This document shows, one piece after another, positions 7,233 through 15,507 of a DNA stretch of 28,459 nucleotides. The stretch covers positions 1 to 28,459 of the forward strand of contig UQQU01000044.1 of NCBI GenBank assembly GCA_900543325.1. The letters are read 5' to 3'. The first letter of the stretch is position 1, and every line of letters starts with the position of its first letter. This DNA comes from an uncultured Clostridium sp. (lineage in GTDB: Bacteria > Bacillota > Clostridia > Clostridiales > Clostridiaceae). Made by a program: the position numbers and the translations under genes. Below the pieces are notes generated by a model that was not told where the DNA came from, did no database searches, and saw only the letters and a list, made by a program, of their open reading frames with translations.

Positions 7233-8222
7233 CTATTTTATAGAAATCATATATTTTTCTAATTCTTTATCACTTATAGGTTCTACTACTATAATGTTTT
7301 CTAATTTTTGTCCATATATACCATATTTAACTTTTAACTCTGCTTCTTCTCTTCCCTTGCTATATCTAGCGGCCATTCTGGCAGCTAAATGTATGTCCTT
7401 TTCAGTTCCATTTCCTTCTAATAATACAAGTGCCCCTGAAAAATTAGTTGTATGGAAAGAATAATATTCCTTATGTATAAGTGATTTTATTGCTTCTCCC
7501 TCTTCTTGAGTTCTTGCAACTATTATCTTATTATTATCTTCAGTTCTAAAATGTCTTCCATATCTTAAAAGGCTTAATTCATCCTCTTCTACTTCTTCTT
7601 TAAAAGTTAAAAGATCTTTTAATCTTAATGCATAATTTGGTTCTGTCAACTTACATCCACCTGCTGGTGATGGATATTCAGTTATTCCCCATTTTGCAGC
7701 TAATTCCATTTGTGGTTTTCTACTTCTTCCAGTAATGTTCAATAACTTTTCTCTATCAACTAATCCACTTAACTCCATTTCTGTAGGATCCATATTTTTT
7801 GCACATAATGGTCTTAAAATTTTATTAGCGAATCCTGATTCTTTCTTTACAATATTTAAAGCTTGTCTGTTTTGAGACATAGGACGTTGATTTAATACTT
7901 CACCTGTAATAATAAAATCTGCATTATGTTCTTCTAATAGTTTTCCTGCATAATTCATCATCATAGCATGACAATCTATACATGGGTTCATATTTTTACC
8001 TCTACCATGTTTAGGATTTTTAACTAATTCTAAATGCTCTGGTGAAAAATCTACTACTAATAGTGGTATATCTATTTGCTTTGCCATTTTTATCGCACTT
8101 TCTTCACTAAAGAAATATGATCTAAAGCAAATTCCTAATACCTCTATACCTTGCTCCTTTATTAATTTTGCTGCTAAAATACTATCTAGCCCTCCTGAAA
8201 TCATAGCTAATGCCTTTGCCAT
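7233..8222 (-). CDS. PP-loop (MnmA/ThiI-like) tRNA thiolation protein with NFACT-R-like tail
   Basis: The 329-residue protein begins with the ATP pyrophosphatase P-loop SGGLDS (residues 9-14). It also has C81xxC84 in PCIDCH and C190 in SPAGGCKL, the cysteine arrangement seen in MnmA/ThiI-type enzymes that adenylate a tRNA uridine and replace oxygen by sulfur. The last 110 residues, with TTNFSGALVLLEGN and AARMAARYSKGR, resemble the NFACT-R (DUF814) RNA-associated domain. The exact tRNA position cannot be told from sequence; older annotations often call this family a tRNA methyltransferase, which the motifs do not support. It lies between spoIIR (14 bases upstream) and the DUF1934 gene (10 bases downstream), probably in one operon. 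Confidence 0.82.
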   Translation of the reverse strand: MAKALAMISGGLDSILAAKLIKEQGIEVLGICFRSYFFSEESAIKMAKQIDIPLLVVDFSPEHLELVKNPKHGRGKNMNPCIDCHAMMMNYAGKLLEEHNADFIITGEVLNQRPMSQNRQALNIVKKESGFANKILRPLCAKNMDPTEMELSGLVDREKLLNITGRSRKPQMELAAKWGITEYPSPAGGCKLTEPNYALRLKDLLTFKEEVEEDELSLLRYGRHFRTEDNNKIIVARTQEEGEAIKSLIHKEYYSFHTTNFSGALVLLEGNGTEKDIHLAARMAARYSKGREEAELKVKYGIYGQKLENIIVVEPISDKELEKYMISIK

Positions 8223-8236
8223 ACTTTTTCCTCCTG

Positions 8237-8917
8237 TTAATCAAAAATGTTCTCTATAACTTCTACTATCTTAAATTTAAATTTAATTCCGCTATTAACA
8301 TTACTTGATTCATTATTTTTTTCTTTATTTTCATTTGTTGTATTATCTTCTTTAGGTTCTATATTTTCAATTTCATCTTTTAAACTACTAGAATCTACTG
8401 AATTTTTACTTTCATCAACAAAGCATAGTGATGGAAACATAACACACCACCAATTTTGTCCCTTTCCTTCTCCAATTATAACTCTAAAGGCTTCATAATT
8501 TCCTTGTGGAAAAACACAGTCTCCATATACCTTATCGGGAAAATTCTCATAAGACAACATTGTATTTACTTCATAAGTATAATTATTTTCTTCAATAACC
8601 TCTTTTGCAATTTCATTAACATAATCAATGTTTTCTTCTAATACATTTTCTGCTTCTTCTAATGAGCTCACATTGCTTAACTTTTCACTTAATGCTTCAA
8701 CTACTTTATCTCTAACTTTTAGTTTAAGATTTTGATCTTCATCTGTATCACTGTTTGCTATAACATGAAATCTTATAAGCTTGTCCTTAATATCATTATA
8801 ATTTAATTCTGTTAACTCTAAACTATTTTCCTTAGTATTACATTCAATAACTTGGCACCCATTTAAAATTAAAACTACTAGAACTATAGGTAATATAAAA
8901 TAAATATACTTTTTCAT
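8237..8917 (-). CDS. spoIIR: Stage II sporulation protein R
   Basis: SpoIIR is made in the forespore under sigma-F and secreted into the intermembrane space, where it triggers SpoIIGA to process pro-sigma-E in the mother cell. The 226-residue product begins with a hydrophobic signal segment (residues about 4-20) ending LILNGC, a poor lipobox around C21, so it may be cleaved or lipidated. Family landmarks are KLIRFHVIANSD and LKLKVRDKVVEAL, then YGDCVFPQGNYEAFRVIIG and GKGQNWWCVMFPSLCF. The tail (about 175-215) is Asn/Glu/Ser-rich and low complexity. I choose the ATG at 8915-8917; GAAAGGGG is well spaced for it and too close to the ATG two codons earlier. A hairpin covers that site. Confidence 0.94.
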   Translation of the reverse strand: MKKYIYFILPIVLVVLILNGCQVIECNTKENSLELTELNYNDIKDKLIRFHVIANSDTDEDQNLKLKVRDKVVEALSEKLSNVSSLEEAENVLEENIDYVNEIAKEVIEENNYTYEVNTMLSYENFPDKVYGDCVFPQGNYEAFRVIIGEGKGQNWWCVMFPSLCFVDESKNSVDSSSLKDEIENIEPKEDNTTNENKEKNNESSNVNSGIKFKFKIVEVIENIFD

Positions 8918-8923
8918 AAACAT

Positions 8924-8964
8924 AACCCCTTTCTAGTTTTAATTATTGACATTATAAAGGGGTT
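8924..8964 (-). promoter_or_regulatory. Hairpin sequestering the spoIIR ribosome binding site
   Basis: AACCCCTTT (plus, 8924-8932) and AAAGGGGTT (8956-8964) are perfect 9-base inverted repeats separated by 23 bases. In the spoIIR message the 3' arm is AAAGGGGTT, which contains the GAAAGGGG ribosome binding site, so folding would hide it. There is no T-tract, so it is not a terminator for ispE. I could not place a convincing sigma-F promoter. Confidence 0.55.
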
Positions 8965-8988
8965 TATTCATTTATATTTAATTTTTCT

Positions 8989-9834
8989 TTAAATAGTTCT
9001 AGTTAAAAATACTTCTCTGTAATTTTCTTTCATCTTTTCGTAACATTTTTGAGCTTTTAACATATCATCAAAGAATGCGAATACACTTGGTCCACTTCCA
9101 CTCATCATGCTTCCAACTGCACCATATCTATTCATATCTTCTTTTATTTTGATTAATATATTATGCTTTCTTAAAGTGACATTTTCCAATAAATTTTTCA
9201 TATTATTTGCTACATAATCCAAATTGTCATTTTTCATAGCTTCTATTAAATTCTCAGTTTTAGGATGTACCCTAACTCTATCTAAATTAAAAGATTTATA
9301 TACTTCTTTAGTTGAAACTCCAAAACTAGGCTTTACTAAAACTAATATTTTATCCTTAAAAGGTGGCAAAGTTGTTATCTTTTCTCCAATGCCTTCGCAA
9401 AGAGCTGTTCCTCCATTGATGCAGTATGGAATATCTGCACCTAGTTTTAATCCAATATTCATTAACTCTTCATCCGATACATTTACTTCAAAAATCTTAT
9501 TCATAAGTTTTAAAACAGCAGCTGCATCTGTACTTCCTCCAGCTAAACCTGCTGATACTGGAATGTTTTTCACAATATCAATATGAACTCCGTCTTCAAT
9601 ATTATATGTTTCTTTAAATAAACTTGCTGCTTTATAGGCTAAGTTTCTTGAGTCTGTAGGGACATAATTTTTATTACAACTTATTGTTATACCTTCTTTT
9701 TGTTTTTCTATGGATATTTCATCATACAAATCTATATTTTGCATTATCATTTTTAATAAATGATATCCATCACTTTCTCTTTTTCCTACTATATCTAAAG
9801 AAATATTAATTTTTGCATAGGCCTTTATTTTCAT
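8989..9834 (-). CDS. ispE: 4-diphosphocytidyl-2-C-methyl-D-erythritol kinase
   Basis: IspE phosphorylates CDP-methylerythritol in the non-mevalonate isoprenoid pathway. The 281-residue protein is a GHMP kinase, with the N-terminal MKIKAYAKINISLDIVG, the ATP-binding PVSAGLAGGSTDAAA and the C-terminal GSMMSGSGPSVFAFF. The ATG at 9832-9834 gives the family N-terminus with a GAAAGG site upstream; an earlier in-frame ATG adds ten unsupported residues. The gap to cphA contains only a hairpin and no clear promoter of its own, so partial read-through from cphA may help express it. Confidence 0.96.
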   Translation of the reverse strand: MKIKAYAKINISLDIVGKRESDGYHLLKMIMQNIDLYDEISIEKQKEGITISCNKNYVPTDSRNLAYKAASLFKETYNIEDGVHIDIVKNIPVSAGLAGGSTDAAAVLKLMNKIFEVNVSDEELMNIGLKLGADIPYCINGGTALCEGIGEKITTLPPFKDKILVLVKPSFGVSTKEVYKSFNLDRVRVHPKTENLIEAMKNDNLDYVANNMKNLLENVTLRKHNILIKIKEDMNRYGAVGSMMSGSGPSVFAFFDDMLKAQKCYEKMKENYREVFLTRTI

Positions 9835-9875
9835 ATATTCAAATCCTTTCAATGGAAAGTGCATACTTCTAAATT

Positions 9876-9903
9876 AAAGTTCAGAGTATAAACCCTGAAC
9901 TTT
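9876..9903 (-). terminator. Hairpin after cphA, probable weak terminator
   Basis: AAAGTTCAG (9876-9884) pairs with CTGAACTTT (9895-9903) over a ten-base loop. The minus-strand continuation TTTAATTT is only a short T-tract, so some read-through into ispE is plausible. It lies about 60 bases after the cphA stop; that AT-rich gap shows nothing else clear. Confidence 0.6.
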
Positions 9904-9960
9904 ATAAATAATATTATATATATTATTTTTCTTATAGTAAATATGTCATTGTTGTATTCT

Positions 9961-12576
9961 TTAATTTGAATTAACAACAGTCCCTAAATTTGCATCATCT
10001 TGTTGATTAGATTTGATAAAATCTACTAAGGGATTTAATCTTTCAAAAAATACAATTACAATATCACCTTCTAAGGATTCATTTAGTGCTATTTGTAAAG
10101 CTTCAACTTCATCTAATATTATTTTTATATCAGCATTTTTCTTTACTTCTAATATACCTTCTTTAATTAAATTAGGAATCTCGCCACTTTTCCTACCTCT
10201 TCTATCTTTATCTTCCTTAATTATTATTTTATCAAGGTACTTAGCACTTATATTTCCTATTTCCCTCGCAACATAATCACTTCTATCACCTGGAACGCCA
10301 ATTATCCCAGTAATATTTCCACTACCTATATATTGTAATGTTGGTAAAACCTTTTTATACCCTTCTATATTATGACCATAATCTAATATAACCTTTATAC
10401 CGTTATAATCATAAACGTTAAATCTTCCTGAGTTATCTTGTGAGTTAAAATTCTCTAAACCTATTCTTATCATGCTATAATCAATTTCCATAGCTACTAA
10501 TGCAGCACAAGCTGCCATTGCATTTTCAATATTAAATTCTAATGTACCATTTAATGTTATAGGAATATCTCTAATATTTATTATTTTATATTCTATTCCC
10601 CTATTATTAACATATATATAATCACCTTTTCTATATACAGCAACCTGTTTTTTATTTATATTTTCTCTTATTAATTCATTATTAAAATCAGAAGAATAAT
10701 AAATTATATTTGCATTTATTCTATTTATAATCTTTCTGCTCCACTCATCATCAGCATTAATTACTACATTTCCATTTTCCTTTACAGCTTCTGCTACTAA
10801 TGATTTTACTTTACAAAGATCCTCCATAGAATTTATATTATCTATTCCTAAATGATCATCAGTAATATTAGTTATTACTGCAACATCCGCTAAATCATAT
10901 GCTAATCCTTTTCTTATAATTCCACCTCTTGCTGTTTCTAGCACAGCAATGTCTACATCTCTATTGTATAATATACATTTAGCACTTTCAAAACCTGTAT
11001 CATCACCAGTATCAATGCATTTACCGTTAATATATATTCCATCAGTGCTTGTCATTCCAACACAATATCCCATTCTAGATAATGTACTATTTATTATCCT
11101 AGTAGTTGTTGTCTTGCCATTTGTTCCAGTAATAGCAATTACAGGTATATTTTTAGGATTGTTATTATACATCATATTAATAATATCACTGCCAATATTC
11201 CTACTAATACCCTCAGCTGGATATGAATGCATTCTTAAACCTGGCGCTGCATTAACTTCAAGTATAGCTCCATTATCCATTAATGATTTACTAATATCTG
11301 TTGTACAAACATCTACACCGCATATATCTAATCCTATAGCCTTAGCTGCCCTTACGCATATTTCTTTATTTTCTTCTGAAATAACATCTGTATAATCTAC
11401 GGCTATTCCTCCGGTAGATAAATTTGAATTCTTTCTTAAAAATAATTTTTCTCCACTTTTTAATACTGAAGTTAAATTATAATTATACTTACTCAAGTTC
11501 CTTTCTAATTCATCATCAATTCTAACCTTAGTTAAAGGTTTTTCATGATCTTCTCCTCTAAGCTCATCATTATTTAATTCATCAATAAGCTCTTTAATAT
11601 TTTTTTCTCCATCTCCAATTACAAATGGTGGAATTCTTTTTGAGACTGCTACAACTTTATATCCAACTACACAAACTCTGTAATCATCACCCTCATAGTA
11701 TCGTTCAACTATTATGTCTTTAAACTGCTCCGTTAACTTTTGATAGTATTTTAATAATTCCTTTTCATTAGTTATTTTTAATATAACTCCTCTTCCCTTG
11801 CTACCAAACTCTGGCTTTAAAACAACAGGATATCCTATTTCTTCTGCAGTTCTCAATAAATCAATAACATTGCTTACCTTCTCACCTCTTGAAACGGGCA
11901 AATTTTGTATCCTTAATAATTCTTTTGTTAATAGCTTATCACAGGAAATATCAGCAGATACGCAACTTGTAGTATTAGTGATTGCTGATTCTATTATTCT
12001 GCCTTGCTTTCCATATCCAATTTGATAGAATCCACTATTAGCCATTTTAAGAACTGGTAATCCAACCTTTTTAGCCGCATTACAAATTTCTAAAGCACTA
12101 GGCCCAATAATTTCTTCTCTAATTATAGATTTTATTATGTTTAATCTATCATTAAAGCTAATTTTTTTATTATCTATAAGTGAATTAATAATATCCACAG
12201 CTAACTTTGCAACTTCAATTCCTGCCTTTGGATACTCATATTGATATACTACTATATATCTATCACCTTCAATTTCTCTAGCTTTCCCATATGCTACATC
12301 TATTCCTAAAATATTTTGTATAGCAATAATAATATGTTCGCAAATATGAGCTAAATATGTTCCTTCCTTTAATCTCTTTACAAATCCCCCTTCTTCATCT
12401 ATTCCACATCTATGGGTATTAAGAATTGGAATCATTTCTACCAAGTTTTTATTAAAGTCTTTAATATCCTTACTAGGTGTCTCCGAATATCCTTCCAAAT
12501 CTACATCTAGTTGTATGCACTTTTTATGGGAATGTATATTTCTTCCTGCATAAACAGTACTATTTACGATTTTCAT
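9961..12576 (-). CDS. cphA: Cyanophycin synthetase
   Basis: CphA makes cyanophycin, a poly-aspartate backbone with arginine side chains, from Asp, Arg and ATP without a ribosome. The 871-residue protein has the expected order: an N-terminal domain (about 1-160), an ATP-grasp domain with KPEFGSKGRGV at 254-264 and EVNAAPGLRMH at 440-450, and a Mur-ligase-like domain with P-loop GTNGKTTTT at 484-492 and later DYGHN. The ATG at 12574-12576 is preferred because GAGGAGGATAAGG precedes it; an upstream in-frame TTG overlaps that site. It starts 17 bases inside the end of cphB, so the two are translationally coupled. Confidence 0.96.
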   Translation of the reverse strand: MKIVNSTVYAGRNIHSHKKCIQLDVDLEGYSETPSKDIKDFNKNLVEMIPILNTHRCGIDEEGGFVKRLKEGTYLAHICEHIIIAIQNILGIDVAYGKAREIEGDRYIVVYQYEYPKAGIEVAKLAVDIINSLIDNKKISFNDRLNIIKSIIREEIIGPSALEICNAAKKVGLPVLKMANSGFYQIGYGKQGRIIESAITNTTSCVSADISCDKLLTKELLRIQNLPVSRGEKVSNVIDLLRTAEEIGYPVVLKPEFGSKGRGVILKITNEKELLKYYQKLTEQFKDIIVERYYEGDDYRVCVVGYKVVAVSKRIPPFVIGDGEKNIKELIDELNNDELRGEDHEKPLTKVRIDDELERNLSKYNYNLTSVLKSGEKLFLRKNSNLSTGGIAVDYTDVISEENKEICVRAAKAIGLDICGVDVCTTDISKSLMDNGAILEVNAAPGLRMHSYPAEGISRNIGSDIINMMYNNNPKNIPVIAITGTNGKTTTTRIINSTLSRMGYCVGMTSTDGIYINGKCIDTGDDTGFESAKCILYNRDVDIAVLETARGGIIRKGLAYDLADVAVITNITDDHLGIDNINSMEDLCKVKSLVAEAVKENGNVVINADDEWSRKIINRINANIIYYSSDFNNELIRENINKKQVAVYRKGDYIYVNNRGIEYKIINIRDIPITLNGTLEFNIENAMAACAALVAMEIDYSMIRIGLENFNSQDNSGRFNVYDYNGIKVILDYGHNIEGYKKVLPTLQYIGSGNITGIIGVPGDRSDYVAREIGNISAKYLDKIIIKEDKDRRGRKSGEIPNLIKEGILEVKKNADIKIILDEVEALQIALNESLEGDIVIVFFERLNPLVDFIKSNQQDDANLGTVVNSN

Positions 12577-13393
12577 AAAAATCCTTATCCTCCTCAAACG
12601 GTACCTTATCTAGTAAATTGAATCTATTACCCTCTTTTAATACATGAAGTTTTACATTAAACATGCTAAGAACTTCATCACTATATTGCTCTGATACATT
12701 ACTATAATCAATTGAGCTTCCATCTATAAAATATACAGCACCTGATCCAATAACTTCTGCAGTTCCTTTATCACTTACTATTATTGCTGTATCTTCATCT
12801 ATTCCTATCCCCAATACCTCAGGATTTTGAGCTATAGCGGTTAATAATCTTCCTATTCTTCCTCGTTGAGCAAAATGTTGATCAATTATTATATTATTTA
12901 CTAACCCTAAACCTGGAGACATCTTTAAAGTACATTTATGTGGTGATTCATCATCTTCACCTTGGACTATCATTGTATCACTCATAACAGATGCTCCGGC
13001 TGATGTTCCAGCAATTAATCCTCCGCTAGTACAAAGTTCTTTTATCGCATTATATACTGGGCTTCCCCCTATCATACTAGTTATTCTTAATTGATCTCCG
13101 CCAGTAAAGAATAGTAAATTTGCATTATTTATTAATTCTACATTCTCTTTATTAAACGCATCTTCTCTAGTACTAATATCAAGTTTATCTATATTTTTAA
13201 TTCCCAACTTAGAAAATACATTTTTATAATTTTGATAACTTTTTTCTGGATATTGTGTTGCTATGGTTGCTATTATTAATTTTTCTTTTTCTGGATCTAT
13301 ATACTTTGCTACTCTTTTTAATATTTCTTTATCACCTTTTTTATCCTCAGCTCCTCCGATTATTATTAAGTTACCACTTACCTTTTCGCTCAA
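12560..13393 (-). CDS. cphB: Cyanophycinase
   Basis: This 277-residue serine peptidase of family S51 cuts cyanophycin into beta-Asp-Arg dipeptides. The nucleophile is S131 in GTSAGAS (129-135), and H173 in the conserved DQHF lies in the position of the family's catalytic histidine. GGAEDKKG near the N-terminus and FTGGDQLR at 96-103 are also typical. There is no signal peptide, so it should act in the cytosol on the product of cphA, with which it overlaps by 17 bases. The start is TTG at 13391-13393 with GAGGTGAT six bases before it. No dipeptide-splitting isoaspartyl peptidase is seen in the window. Confidence 0.95.
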   Translation of the reverse strand: MSEKVSGNLIIIGGAEDKKGDKEILKRVAKYIDPEKEKLIIATIATQYPEKSYQNYKNVFSKLGIKNIDKLDISTREDAFNKENVELINNANLLFFTGGDQLRITSMIGGSPVYNAIKELCTSGGLIAGTSAGASVMSDTMIVQGEDDESPHKCTLKMSPGLGLVNNIIIDQHFAQRGRIGRLLTAIAQNPEVLGIGIDEDTAIIVSDKGTAEVIGSGAVYFIDGSSIDYSNVSEQYSDEVLSMFNVKLHVLKEGNRFNLLDKVPFEEDKDFYENRK

Positions 13394-13448
13394 TTTATCA
13401 CCTCAAATCACATATTTTTTATTTTATCCAATCATATAAAATATATTC

Positions 13449-13501
13449 AAAAATAATAAAAGGCTATTGCAAAGTATATGCAATAACCTTTTATTATTTT
13501 T
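13449..13501 (-). terminator. Very strong intrinsic terminator after the sipL-like gene
   Basis: A stem of 23 pairs with one G-U (13449-13471 against 13479-13501) and a seven-base loop lies ten bases after the sipL-like stop. Its T-rich 3' arm acts as the T-tract. The sequence is nearly symmetrical, so it would work in both directions. It isolates cphB/cphA from the gene upstream. Confidence 0.92.
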
Positions 13502-13510
13502 GAAACCTTA

Positions 13511-15079
13511 TTAAAATTTACATTTTCCTGGTATTATTAATTTTTTACCTTCAATTAATGATTCTGGACCTTCTAATTCATTAATTTCAATTAATGAATC
13601 CATTGTAGTATTATATTTTTTAGCTAAATCCCAAAGTGTATCACCTATATTAACCACATATATTGTTACTGAAGCTTTTTTACATTCCTTTTCTTCCTCA
13701 CCCTCAACAATATCAACTATCCATTCTTTATTAACTTTATAACACACCTTAACTAATACAGATAGTGTAGCTCTTACTCCGATTGTGTTAGCTTCAACAG
13801 TAGCATCTAAGTTTTCTAGATGAACTTTGCATAAAGCAACCATATCTGGTTTTGTACCTTTTAAATCAATTACTGACGTAAATGGAATTTCTCCATTACA
13901 CATGTCTATTTTGCAATCATCATCAGTTGTTTTATAAAGAACTGATGTTTTTATCATACCTTCAATTTTTATTTTATCTTCTTCAACTGTCTTATCTGTT
14001 ATAACTGGGCATCCTGTAGCACATACTACACATCCAATTTTATCATTTTCGTCCTTAGGATATAAATTGTCTTTTATTATTAATTCTGATGTAACTATTC
14101 CATGAACTAATCCTATTTCATAATTCTTTTTACTCAACTCTATTGATTTAGTTGGTGAATAAGCATCTTTAATTACATCAACAATATCTTTAGATATAAC
14201 TTTAATAGTTCCTTTAATCATAAATTCAACATTTACAACTCTATTTTCACCTAAATCATCAGCATTTATTATACTATCAGAATTTACTATATCTATTTGA
14301 TGAGATGTCATCATTTCACTATTTACTCCAATAGCTTCTTCTTCCTTTGATAAGTAAATATCATCTTGTAGTAAGAATATATCATTTTCATCTTTTCCTT
14401 TGCATAATACCTCTATCTTACAATAGCATCCAAAATATATTTTTCCATCTCCAAGTTTAACTTCTTTTTTGTGTAAGTTCATAGAGCTTTTTAATATTTC
14501 ACTAATTTCCGGCTTATCCATTGTTACTTTTATCATAGATTTTCCCATTAATTCTATGTCTTTTTCACACTTTATCTGATTCATCTCTTCGCTTTTTCTC
14601 TTAATTTGTATATCATCTCGTCCTTCAATCTCTTTAACGAATTCAAATTCTTCAACTTTATAAAGTTGCCACTTAGTTGTCCTTATTCCATCAATAGCAA
14701 TCTTACGTTCATTCATAATACTAGCTTGAATATGTTCTATTATGCACTCAACTTCACAAATCACTTTATGTTCTTCATTATTAAGATCAAGATAGTCTGC
14801 GAACTTTTCTGATAAACAAACTGAGTTTATACTAGTTACTTTACTTTCATCCTCTGATAAATACATAACAGAATAATTTATTTGACCTTCTATCATTATT
14901 TTATCCGCTAATGTTTCTTTATTGGTAATAGTAGCTTTAGCTTCTACTCCTAATATTTGATATACATCTGGATGAGAATCTTTTATTAAATATTCACCCT
15001 TTAGTACATTATTTGTAGCACTTTCTCTTAGTAATTGTTCGTTTTGAATACCTTCTTTAACAACATCTATCTGAGACAT
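13511..15079 (-). CDS. sipL: SipL-like spore morphogenesis protein (DUF3794 repeats plus LysM)
   Basis: The 522-residue protein has three DUF3794 (SPOCS) segments over roughly residues 10-460, visible as recurrent patterns such as EGQINYSVMYL and EGMIKTSVLYK with flanking charged strands. A C-terminal LysM domain follows at about 474-519 (YVVNIGDTLWDLAKKYNTT through KLIIPGK). This is the architecture of C. difficile SipL, which binds SpoIVA through its LysM domain to attach the coat to the forespore. There is no signal peptide, consistent with mother-cell cytosol. I choose the second of two adjacent ATGs (15077-15079), six bases from GGAGG. The name rests on architecture; other DUF3794-LysM proteins exist in clostridia. 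Confidence 0.87.
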   Translation of the reverse strand: MSQIDVVKEGIQNEQLLRESATNNVLKGEYLIKDSHPDVYQILGVEAKATITNKETLADKIMIEGQINYSVMYLSEDESKVTSINSVCLSEKFADYLDLNNEEHKVICEVECIIEHIQASIMNERKIAIDGIRTTKWQLYKVEEFEFVKEIEGRDDIQIKRKSEEMNQIKCEKDIELMGKSMIKVTMDKPEISEILKSSMNLHKKEVKLGDGKIYFGCYCKIEVLCKGKDENDIFLLQDDIYLSKEEEAIGVNSEMMTSHQIDIVNSDSIINADDLGENRVVNVEFMIKGTIKVISKDIVDVIKDAYSPTKSIELSKKNYEIGLVHGIVTSELIIKDNLYPKDENDKIGCVVCATGCPVITDKTVEEDKIKIEGMIKTSVLYKTTDDDCKIDMCNGEIPFTSVIDLKGTKPDMVALCKVHLENLDATVEANTIGVRATLSVLVKVCYKVNKEWIVDIVEGEEEKECKKASVTIYVVNIGDTLWDLAKKYNTTMDSLIEINELEGPESLIEGKKLIIPGKCKF

Positions 15080-15091
15080 CATATCCCTCCT

Positions 15092-15109
15092 TATAGTATA
15101 ACTACTATA
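15092..15109 (-). promoter_or_regulatory. Hairpin immediately before the sipL-like ribosome binding site
   Basis: TATAGTA (15092-15098) and TACTATA (15103-15109) form a perfect 7-base stem with a four-base loop. The stem ends two bases before the AAGGAGGG site on the minus-strand message. It may stabilise the message or hold the site open; a protein-binding palindrome is also possible. Confidence 0.4.
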
Positions 15110-15281
15110 ATTTATATTCTCTAAATATATATTTATTCTAATATGTATTAACTGTTTACTAATTTTTATAAAATATATTTACCAATTATTTTACAATTAT
15201 TTTAGTTATTTCCATTTTAATGCATTTTTTGTCGAATTTTAGACCATTTTTAAAAAAAATTTATTTTTTTTAAATAAATTG

Positions 15282-15310
15282 TTGACTTTATTATAAATAT
15301 GTCATATTAT
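15282..15310 (+). promoter_or_regulatory. Plus-strand sigma-A type promoter with no gene downstream
   Basis: TTGACT (15282-15287), exactly 17 bases and TATTAT (15305-15310), preceded by A/T-rich tracts like an UP element. The next intrinsic terminator lies about 65 bases past the -10. Confidence 0.6.
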
Positions 15311-15316
15311 AAAGAT

Positions 15317-15405
15317 GGTTATTGACCATATAACCTCTCATAAATTCTCAATACCCTTTTATACCATAGTTGAAAGATGGATACCCGCCATCTTTCTTTT
15401 TTTAT
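15317..15405 (+). ncRNA. Candidate small RNA of about 85-90 nt between sipL and veg
   Basis: It starts about seven bases after the promoter and ends at a strong terminator, AAAGATGG (15373-15380) / CCATCTTT (15388-15395) with loop ATACCCG, then a C and a long T-tract. The 5' part can form GGTTAT/ATAACC. The terminator arm and tail contain CCATCTTTCT (15388-15397), exactly complementary to the first bases of the neighbouring veg message including its ribosome binding site. The rest of the 15083-15505 gap holds only A/T-rich tracts, the sipL leader hairpin and the veg terminator. No known RNA family recognised. Confidence 0.5.
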
Positions 15406-15471
15406 TTCTTTATAAATATATTAATAAAAGTTAATTTTTAGAAATAAATTTAAAATATTTTTAAATAAAAT

Positions 15472-15507
15472 AAATAAGAGCTTCGAAATCTTTCGAAGCT
15501 CTTATTT
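15472..15507 (-). terminator. Intrinsic terminator of veg
   Basis: A perfect stem of about 16 bases (15472-15487 with 15492-15507) over a four-base loop overlaps the veg stop codon and is followed on the minus strand by ATTTTATTT. It is strong and symmetrical enough to work in both directions. Confidence 0.92.

Noticed and set aside
10949..11395. A 148-codon plus-strand frame opposite cphA
   Set aside because: It is antisense to conserved cphA coding sequence, has no ribosome binding site and resembles no protein family.
12574..12597. An upstream TTG start for cphA, enlarging its overlap with cphB
   Set aside because: The ribosome binding site GAGGAGGATAAGG lies between the TTG and the ATG at 12576, so the ATG is the better start.
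15311..15395. Anti-terminator arrangement, since AAAGATGG occurs at 15311-15318 and again in the terminator arm at 15373-15380
   Set aside because: The predicted transcription start (about 15317) excludes most of the first copy from the RNA, so it could not compete for pairing unless transcription starts earlier.
15315..15434. A 39-codon reading frame starting at ATG 15315 within the candidate small RNA
   Set aside because: It has no ribosome binding site, would be almost leaderless, and runs straight through a strong intrinsic terminator and its T-tract.
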